11,812 nt of DNA, taken from NCBI GenBank assembly GCA_945872285.1, contig CAMBZR010000089.1, positions 1 through 11,812 of the forward strand, read 5' to 3'. The notes under the pieces are model-generated. The model saw nothing but the letters and a program-made list of their open reading frames with translations. It did not search any database and had not been told where the DNA came from. Within the stretch, counting starts at the first letter, position 1; each line of letters opens with the position of its first letter. The position numbers and the translations under genes were made by a program. Source of the DNA: Bordetella parapertussis (GTDB lineage Bacteria > Pseudomonadota > Gammaproteobacteria > Burkholderiales > Burkholderiaceae_B). This document shows, one piece after another, positions 6,919-11,812 of the stretch.

Positions 6919-7109
6919 CAGTTTCTTGATGAAAAAAAGCAATTTTAATGGTTCATCAATCGTTCAAACATCTCGCAGTGCCAGCCAGTTTTAGCCTTAT
7001 TCGCCCACTCAAAAATATATTTAGGTCGCTTGTTTGCGGCTTGGGTTTATTAAAGTGGCTAAATCCGTCAGAATAGCGCCTTTGGTCGCTTAAAGCTCCG
7101 CGCTAAACA
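6919..7109. other. Intergenic region between mnmC and the GH31-like gene, with an inverted repeat
   Basis: This 191-base AT-rich gap begins with an exact inverted repeat, TTGATGAA (6926-6933) and TTCATCAA (6952-6959), separated by 18 bases. It starts 7 bases after the mnmC stop. The loop is long and no T-run follows, so it is a weak terminator candidate or a possible operator. The octamer GGTCGCTT occurs twice, near 7023 and 7084. I see no convincing -35/-10 pair and no Shine-Dalgarno before the next ATG. Confidence 0.4.
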
Positions 7110-9278
7110 ATGTATCTAGACACCCTCAAGCTAGTCGATACGCTCCCAACTAAGGCAAGTTTCGACGTCGGTGCTGGGCTTAGGCTCGCAGTGGAACCAC
7201 ACGCGCCTGGTGTTTACCGAATTCGTTGCGGTCGCCCCGAGGCGCTTAGCTCTGATATTTTGCCTGGCAGTCGGGGTCGCGCCCACGCAGAGGTTCTGCT
7301 GGCTCGCCCAGAGGCGATCGGCGAGGCCGTGCTCGAGCCGTTGACCGGCGAGCTTAAAGGCTGGCAACTGACCCAAGGTGAGGCGACCCTTGAACTGCAA
7401 GCAAACCCCTTTCAGTTGCTTTTAAAGCGTCAAGGTCTACCCGTCCTGGCGTTGTCCGTGGCCGGCATACAAGGCGCAGAAAACTTTTGGACCCTCGGCT
7501 TTGAACTCGGCCCACAAGAAAAAATCTTCGGCTTAGGCGAAACCCATGGTGATCTTGATCGTCGGGGCGAAACCATCTTGTCTGACGACCCCGGCCATCG
7601 TGCCTTGCCCTTAGCCTGGAGCCCAAAGGGCTGGGGCGTTTATATCAATTCACTCGGTCGCGTCGAGCATGATCTTGGCGCTGAGAATCCAGCAGAATAT
7701 GCGATTGCGCTTGAAGATGCGACGCTCGATTTTTTTCTGTTTGTTGGCGATCCTGCCGAAATCCTCAATCAATATACGCAACTGACTGGCCGGGCCGGTC
7801 AGCCCACTTTATGGTCGATGGGGGTATGGGTTGAGCAACCGCAGGGCCATAGTGCGACACAAACGGCTGAAATGATTGCTGATTTTCGTGAGAAGCGCGT
7901 CGCAGTTGACGGCGTCCTGATGCTGCCCCCCGCGGCCTGGACCTATCAGGATTCAAAGCTGTTACCCGAATGGGATAGCACTCGCTTTCCTGATCCTAAA
8001 CAAGTGCTTGGTGTGTTTGGCAAGCATGCTGTGCATCTTTGCCTGCACACGATACCCGCCTCGCTTGCGGGCACGACCAATTTCTCTGAACTCGAGGATC
8101 GCGGTTGGTTGCTCGCCAACGAAAACGGCGACGCCCACGTGTTTGCTGGCGTTCGAGCGACTGGCGGCAAGCCCTTTGGTTTGTTAGATCTGACGCACCG
8201 GGACGTCTTAAACATGTGGTCAGAGCGGCACCGCCATCTGGCCGAAGACGGCGTGGGCGCAACGGCCTGCGATGTGCAATTTGATATTCCTGACACGGTC
8301 GTGGCGCGGGGCGGTGAAACCGGCGCGGTGCTGCGGTCAATCTATCCGGCGCTGGCCAGACGTGCGTTGTTCGAAGCGGTTGCGGGCCATCGCGTGCCGC
8401 CCGAAGGAATTGTATTCAGCTCAGATTTATTTGTAGGCGCGCAACGCTTGCTCTGGCAAAGTGCGCCTCGCGTACCGAACACCTGGGCGGGGCTGCAGCA
8501 CACGTTGCGCACGGCTTTGTCGATTGGCGCAAGTGGTGTACCCGTGCAAATGCACGCCTTGGGTAACGCGCAGGCGCCGGCAGACGCAATGACTCCAGAG
8601 CTGTATTTGCGCTGGTTAGGGATGGCGGTGTTTTCGGCGAACTTTGCCTTCCAATCCAATCCAAAACTGATCCCGACTAGTTTCGACGAGACCACGCGTG
8701 CGCATATCCAGACTTGGTTGCAGTGGCGCTATCGCTTGATTCCTTATGTTTTAGGCGCGATCGAAGATGCGGCGCGTACAGGGTTGCCGGTGCAGCGTTC
8801 GATGGCCATGTCGTTTCCGGCAGACGCTGAGGCGCAGCGCTGGGATACTCAGTACCTGCTAGGACCTGCGGTGTTAGTGGCGCCCGCCATGCAGCCCGGG
8901 ACCGAGCTTAAAGTCTATTTGCCCAAGGGCGAAGCATGGTGGGATTTGAACACTGGCTGGCGTTACGAGGGGGGCTCGGTCTGGACCAGTTCCTGTGGGT
9001 TAGGCACGATTCCGGCTTTTGGCCGCGAGGGGCATATGTTGTGCCTGGGCCCCACCGCTAAACACACTGGCGAATTTAATTCTGCGCGCATTCTTGACGA
9101 AGTCTGGATGTTCGGGATGCCAGTGCACAACCCTGTCGTCATGCGCAATAAGATTCGTGTCATGCAAATGCAGGGGTCAAGCTACATCAAAGGACTTGAG
9201 GGTTTGCGTATCTCGCCAAGCGAAGGGCTCGAAGTTAAGCGCCGCGGCGCTGAGGTTCGCATTTCGCGCGCACGCTAA
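7110..9278 (+). CDS. Glycoside hydrolase family 31-fold protein with degenerate active site
   Basis: The 722-residue product aligns along its length with GH31 alpha-glycosidases, closest by eye to the YicI alpha-xylosidase type. It has an N-terminal beta-sandwich (about 20-235, with EKIFGLGETHGDLDRRG), a TIM barrel (about 240-560) and C-terminal beta domains with PxFGREGHMLCLGP. The catalytic features are poor. The substrate-binding Asp after barrel strand one is replaced (GVLMLPPAAW, 268-277). Asp388 in ATACDVQFDIP aligns with the nucleophile, but the Glu three residues on is Phe. The general acid region (VGAQRLL to W459) has no acidic residue between 446 and 459. The HDxGG motif reads HALGN (482-486). 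It may be a pseudoenzyme or act on an unusual substrate. About 70 extra residues follow the usual end. No signal peptide is seen, so it is probably cytoplasmic. It is convergent with fadD with 3 bases between stops. Confidence 0.8.
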   Translation: MYLDTLKLVDTLPTKASFDVGAGLRLAVEPHAPGVYRIRCGRPEALSSDILPGSRGRAHAEVLLARPEAIGEAVLEPLTGELKGWQLTQGEATLELQANPFQLLLKRQGLPVLALSVAGIQGAENFWTLGFELGPQEKIFGLGETHGDLDRRGETILSDDPGHRALPLAWSPKGWGVYINSLGRVEHDLGAENPAEYAIALEDATLDFFLFVGDPAEILNQYTQLTGRAGQPTLWSMGVWVEQPQGHSATQTAEMIADFREKRVAVDGVLMLPPAAWTYQDSKLLPEWDSTRFPDPKQVLGVFGKHAVHLCLHTIPASLAGTTNFSELEDRGWLLANENGDAHVFAGVRATGGKPFGLLDLTHRDVLNMWSERHRHLAEDGVGATACDVQFDIPDTVVARGGETGAVLRSIYPALARRALFEAVAGHRVPPEGIVFSSDLFVGAQRLLWQSAPRVPNTWAGLQHTLRTALSIGASGVPVQMHALGNAQAPADAMTPELYLRWLGMAVFSANFAFQSNPKLIPTSFDETTRAHIQTWLQWRYRLIPYVLGAIEDAARTGLPVQRSMAMSFPADAEAQRWDTQYLLGPAVLVAPAMQPGTELKVYLPKGEAWWDLNTGWRYEGGSVWTSSCGLGTIPAFGREGHMLCLGPTAKHTGEFNSARILDEVWMFGMPVHNPVVMRNKIRVMQMQGSSYIKGLEGLRISPSEGLEVKRRGAEVRISRAR

Positions 9279-9281
9279 GTC

Positions 9282-10970
9282 TTACGCAATATCCCTCAAT
9301 TCGCGTCTCAAAATTTTGCCGACATTTGATTTGGGCAACTCTGTTTTGAAGACAATTTGTTTTGGGCGTTTGTAATTCGTTAACTGTTCTTTGCAGTAGG
9401 CCACAATCTGTTCTTCAGTTAAGGATGCATCTTTTTTAACCACAAACAGTTTGACGGCTTCGCCAGTATGTTCATCGGGTACGCCAATCACGGCACACTC
9501 TAAAACACCAGGTAAGCGCGCGATCACCTCTTCAAGTTCGTTTGGAAACACCTTGAAGCCCGAAATCACGATCATGTCTTTTTTGCGATCGATGATTTTG
9601 ACGTAGCCCCCCTCATCCATAAAACCGATATCGCCACTTTTAAAGAACCCATCGGCGGTCATCACTGCTGCGGTGTCTTGCGGTTTGTTCCAATAACCCG
9701 CCATCACTTGCGGGCCACGGATTGCAATTTCTCCGGGCGAACCGAGTGCGACTTCGCTGCCGTCGTCAGCTAGGATTCGAACTTCTGTACTTGGAACCGG
9801 TAAGCCGATGTTGCCCGTGTAGTGCTCGATGATGGTCGTGTTGACGCAAGCCACCGGAGACGTCTCTGACAACCCGTAGCCTTCAACAATCGGTGTGCCG
9901 GTTAATGCTTGCCAGCGGTCTGCAACGACTTTTTGAACGGCCATGCCACCGCCAATCGTCACAAGTAAATTGGGCAACTTGACCTTGGCAAAGTCGGGGC
10001 GATGAATTAAGGCGTTGAAAAGGGTGTTGACCCCCGGGAAAATATTGATCTCTGGGTGTTGCGATAACAGCTTGATGAAGCCTGTGATGTCTTTGGGGTT
10101 AGGTACCAAAATATTCATGCCACCTTCGCGCAGCCCGACCATGGCGCACGAGGTCAGCGCGAAGATGTGATAAAGCGGAAGTGCGCACAGAAAAACGAGC
10201 TGCTCAATTGGGCGACGATTCAATGCAGGCGCCAGCCACGCATCAACCTGTTCAAGATTTGCCAGAATGTTTCTGTGTAGCAGTACAGCGCCTTTTGAAA
10301 CACCCGTGGTGCCTCCGGTGTACTGTAAAAATGCGATGCTGTCATGGGTGAGCGTGACGCTCTTAGCCGGTTGCAGCTTGCCTGCAGAGAGGGCTTGCGC
10401 AAAGCTGACGTGATTAGGAATCTCCCAGTTAGGTACGAGTTTCTTGATATGGCGCACCACAAAATCAACGATTTTTCCTTTGAATCCGAGGTGCTCGCCT
10501 AGGCTCGTCACCACGACATGCTTGACTTGCGTTTTGCCCTGCAGACTTTGAAAGATATGCGCAAAGTTTTCTAAAACAATCAACACGCTGGCACCGCTGT
10601 CGTTCAGTTGGTGTTCAAGTTCGCGGGCGGTGTAAAGAGGATTGGTGTTGACGACGACGTAGCCGGCTCGCAGGGCCCCAATCATGGCAATCGGAAACTG
10701 CAAGACGTTTGGCAGCATGATGGCGACTCTTGTGCCAGGCTCTAGCCCGAGTGTTTGCAGGTAATTGGCAAAGCTGCGAGATTGAACGTCTAACTGGGCG
10801 AAGGTGAGCGCCTGACCCATGTACAGGTAAGCATTGCGCTCGGCAAAGCGTCGAAACGAGTCTTCAAACAAGGCGGCTAGAGAGGTGTACGCCGAAATAT
10901 CAATATTTTCAGGCACGCCCTTTGGATAGTTTTTGAGCCAAGGTTTGCTGTTCTGAGTCGCTTCTGTCAT
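9282..10970 (-). CDS. fadD: Long-chain fatty-acid--CoA ligase FadD
   Basis: FadD activates long-chain fatty acids to acyl-CoA with ATP, releasing AMP, as the entry step of beta-oxidation at the inner membrane face. The 562-residue product is almost exactly the length of E. coli FadD (561). The ANL-superfamily motifs are intact: the P-loop YTGGTTGVSKGAVLLH (about 216-231), the GYGLSETSPV segment, and the hinge/FACS stretch from KSGDIGF through DRKKDMIVISGFKVFPNELEE (about 440-482). The C-terminal LPKSNVGKILRRELR carries the catalytic lysine. The ATG at 10970 has a good ribosome site, AAAGGA, 5 bases upstream on the minus strand, which is rare among the genes of this window. It is divergent from a TetR-family gene that may regulate it. 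Confidence 0.95.
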   Translation of the reverse strand: MTEATQNSKPWLKNYPKGVPENIDISAYTSLAALFEDSFRRFAERNAYLYMGQALTFAQLDVQSRSFANYLQTLGLEPGTRVAIMLPNVLQFPIAMIGALRAGYVVVNTNPLYTARELEHQLNDSGASVLIVLENFAHIFQSLQGKTQVKHVVVTSLGEHLGFKGKIVDFVVRHIKKLVPNWEIPNHVSFAQALSAGKLQPAKSVTLTHDSIAFLQYTGGTTGVSKGAVLLHRNILANLEQVDAWLAPALNRRPIEQLVFLCALPLYHIFALTSCAMVGLREGGMNILVPNPKDITGFIKLLSQHPEINIFPGVNTLFNALIHRPDFAKVKLPNLLVTIGGGMAVQKVVADRWQALTGTPIVEGYGLSETSPVACVNTTIIEHYTGNIGLPVPSTEVRILADDGSEVALGSPGEIAIRGPQVMAGYWNKPQDTAAVMTADGFFKSGDIGFMDEGGYVKIIDRKKDMIVISGFKVFPNELEEVIARLPGVLECAVIGVPDEHTGEAVKLFVVKKDASLTEEQIVAYCKEQLTNYKRPKQIVFKTELPKSNVGKILRRELRDIA

Positions 10971-10975
10971 GGTTG

Positions 10976-10981
10976 TCCTTT
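10976..10981 (-). promoter_or_regulatory. Shine-Dalgarno site of fadD
   Basis: On the minus strand AAAGGA lies 5 bases before the ATG at 10970 and fixes that start codon. Confidence 0.7.
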
Positions 10982-11054
10982 AGCCTTGGCCAGCTTTTTA
11001 AAAGTTTGTGACTTGACCAATATAGCCTTGAGCACTCGGTAAGTACCATTGACG

Positions 11055-11090
11055 TTTTTACTAGTTGACGAAATACAATTATAGTAAAAA
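11055..11090. promoter_or_regulatory. 9-bp inverted repeat enclosing divergent -10 elements between fadD and tetR
   Basis: TTTTTACTA (11055-11063) and TAGTAAAAA (11082-11090) are exact reverse complements separated by 18 bases. Between and overlapping them lie a consensus TATAAT on the minus strand (11078-11083), pointing at fadD, and TACAAT on the + strand (11074-11079), with TTGACG 19 bases upstream (11049-11054), pointing at tetR. The fadD -10 lacks a good -35 at 16-18 bases, so that promoter may need an activator or the match may be chance. The arrangement fits an operator controlling both genes; this is inference. Confidence 0.45.
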
Positions 11091-11093
11091 AAC

Positions 11094-11105
11094 GAACGAT
11101 CGTGC
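11094..11105. promoter_or_regulatory. Candidate TetR-type operator near GAACGATCGTGC
   Basis: GAACGATCGTGC is symmetric apart from one base pair and centres on CGATCG. It lies just upstream of the predicted fadD -10 and downstream of the predicted tetR -10, a position where a bound dimer could block tetR transcription. Short GC-centred palindromes of this kind are typical TetR-family sites. No second copy was found in the window. Confidence 0.3.
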
Positions 11106-11114
11106 TATTATGGA

Positions 11115-11213
11115 TTGAAATCTTGAAATCCTGAAATCCTGAAATCTTGAAATCTTGAAATCCGCAATCTCGCAATCTGAAATCTTGAAATCTGAACTCT
11201 GAACTCTGAACTC
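11115..11213 (+). repeat. Degenerate tandem array of 7-8-bp repeats upstream of tetR
   Basis: Six exact-phase octamers YTGAAATC run from 11115 to 11162. They are followed by two CGCAATC(T) units (11163-11177), TGAAATC, TTGAAATC (11178-11192) and three TGAACTC heptamers (11193-11213). The total is about 99 bases with an abrupt end at CCTATC. The pattern of homogenised blocks of slightly different units is what slipped-strand mispairing produces. It lies in the predicted tetR leader and is not coding on either strand as far as I can judge. Confidence 0.95.
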
Positions 11214-11277
11214 CTATCTTTGACTGACTGTACAGGTGATCGTTTTGACTCAGGCCTGCCTGACCGCTCTTGCAAGT

Positions 11278-11812
11278 ATGACCGCGACTCAGCCTGTAGT
11301 ACCGGCGCGGTCAAAGGGCGCGCTGACCAAGGCGATGATCGTTGACCAAGCCTTAAAAATCGCGAGCCGTCAGGGGCTCGAGGGCTTGACCGTCGGCCAC
11401 TTGGCCGAAGCCCTCGCCATGAGTAAAAGTGGCGTGTTCGCACACTTTGGCTCGCGTGAAGAGCTGCAACTCGCAGTGGTACGAGAGTACTACGACCGCT
11501 TTGAAGCCGCGGTGTTTCAGCCTGCACTTCAAGAGCCCAAAGGGCTTGCACGCTTGCAAAAGATGATTAACCTTTGGATGCAGACGAGCATCCAAGAGCT
11601 TAGTGCGGGATGCATTTTTATCTCGGGTGCGGTTGAGTTCGACGACCGACCAGGCCCGGTGCGCGATGAACTTGTGCGCAGCGTCCAAATCTGGCGCGCG
11701 GCGCTTAAGCGTGCGATCGAGCAGGCCATTGAAGTGGGTGATCTCAAAAAAGACTGTGCGCCCGAAGCCATGCTGTTTCAAATTTATAGCTACGTGCAGG
11801 GCCTGCACCACG
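11278..11812 (+). CDS. TetR/AcrR-family transcriptional regulator, 3' partial
   Basis: The frame is open to the window edge, giving 178 residues of a protein usually near 200. An N-terminal TetR helix-turn-helix spans about 17-63: KAMIVDQALKIAS, then LTVGHLAEALAMSKSGVFAHFGSREEL, with the family's F-x-HF-x-S-(R/K)-E-E-L hallmark. The C-terminal ligand-binding half contains GCIFISGAVEFDDRPGPVRDE, a segment shared by a common TetR subgroup. The ATG at 11278 is chosen because it places the HTH at the normal distance; in-frame GTG (11236) and TTG (11245) starts would add 14 or 11 residues, and none has a clear Shine-Dalgarno. Its position divergent from fadD suggests control of fatty-acid activation by an acyl-CoA-type ligand, which is inference; it may equally regulate genes downstream of the window. 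Confidence 0.9.
   Translation, partial: MTATQPVVPARSKGALTKAMIVDQALKIASRQGLEGLTVGHLAEALAMSKSGVFAHFGSREELQLAVVREYYDRFEAAVFQPALQEPKGLARLQKMINLWMQTSIQELSAGCIFISGAVEFDDRPGPVRDELVRSVQIWRAALKRAIEQAIEVGDLKKDCAPEAMLFQIYSYVQGLHH

Noticed and set aside
11108..11811. Minus-strand open frames opposite tetR and across the octamer array
   Set aside because: They are antisense to a clear TetR-family gene or are low-complexity translations of the repeats (repeating DFKIS-like residues).

Overview
The window looks like ordinary chromosome of a betaproteobacterium, most likely Burkholderiales and possibly Alcaligenaceae-like. This placement rests on the protein families, their resemblance to proteobacterial homologues, and dense GC-moderate coding with short AT-rich intergenic gaps. 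It is an inference, because no rRNA or marker gene is present. I see no integrase, transposase, phage gene, tRNA or CRISPR array.

Layout. (1) 1-942: the 3' end of an AI-2E/PerM-family membrane protein on the + strand. (2) 982-2194: a divergent pair, a DecR-like Lrp/AsnC regulator (-) and a cysteine-dioxygenase-family cupin (+), separated by about 100 AT-rich bases that carry a near-perfect 28-bp palindrome over the regulator's likely promoter. (3) 2211-4807: on the - strand, a YeiH-type putative sulfate exporter followed by an MgtE magnesium transporter, with a 22-bp tandem duplication between them. (4) 5092-6918 (+): an MnmC tRNA-modification protein whose oxidase half looks intact and whose methyltransferase half is degenerate. 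(5) 7110-9278 (+): a full-length glycoside-hydrolase-31-fold protein that has lost most catalytic acids. (6) 9282-10970 (-): the fatty-acyl-CoA ligase FadD, convergent with the GH31 gene. (7) 10971-11277: an intergenic region with a divergent promoter zone, two inverted repeats and a decaying array of 7-8-bp repeats. (8) 11278 to the end (+): a TetR-family regulator, cut by the window edge.

How the genes may work together. The regulator closely resembles E. coli DecR, which senses cysteine, and it is divergent from a thiol dioxygenase. This suggests a cysteine-responsive oxidation module. Its end products (sulfinate, then sulfite or sulfate) would fit the nearby YeiH-type exporter, though that link is only inferred. 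The fadD/tetR pair suggests fatty-acid-responsive control of acyl-CoA synthesis. The most unusual signals are the two apparently decayed enzymes (the MnmC methyltransferase half and the GH31 active site), the palindrome between the regulator and the dioxygenase, and the octamer array upstream of tetR. I did not find a clearly unprecedented multi-gene system.
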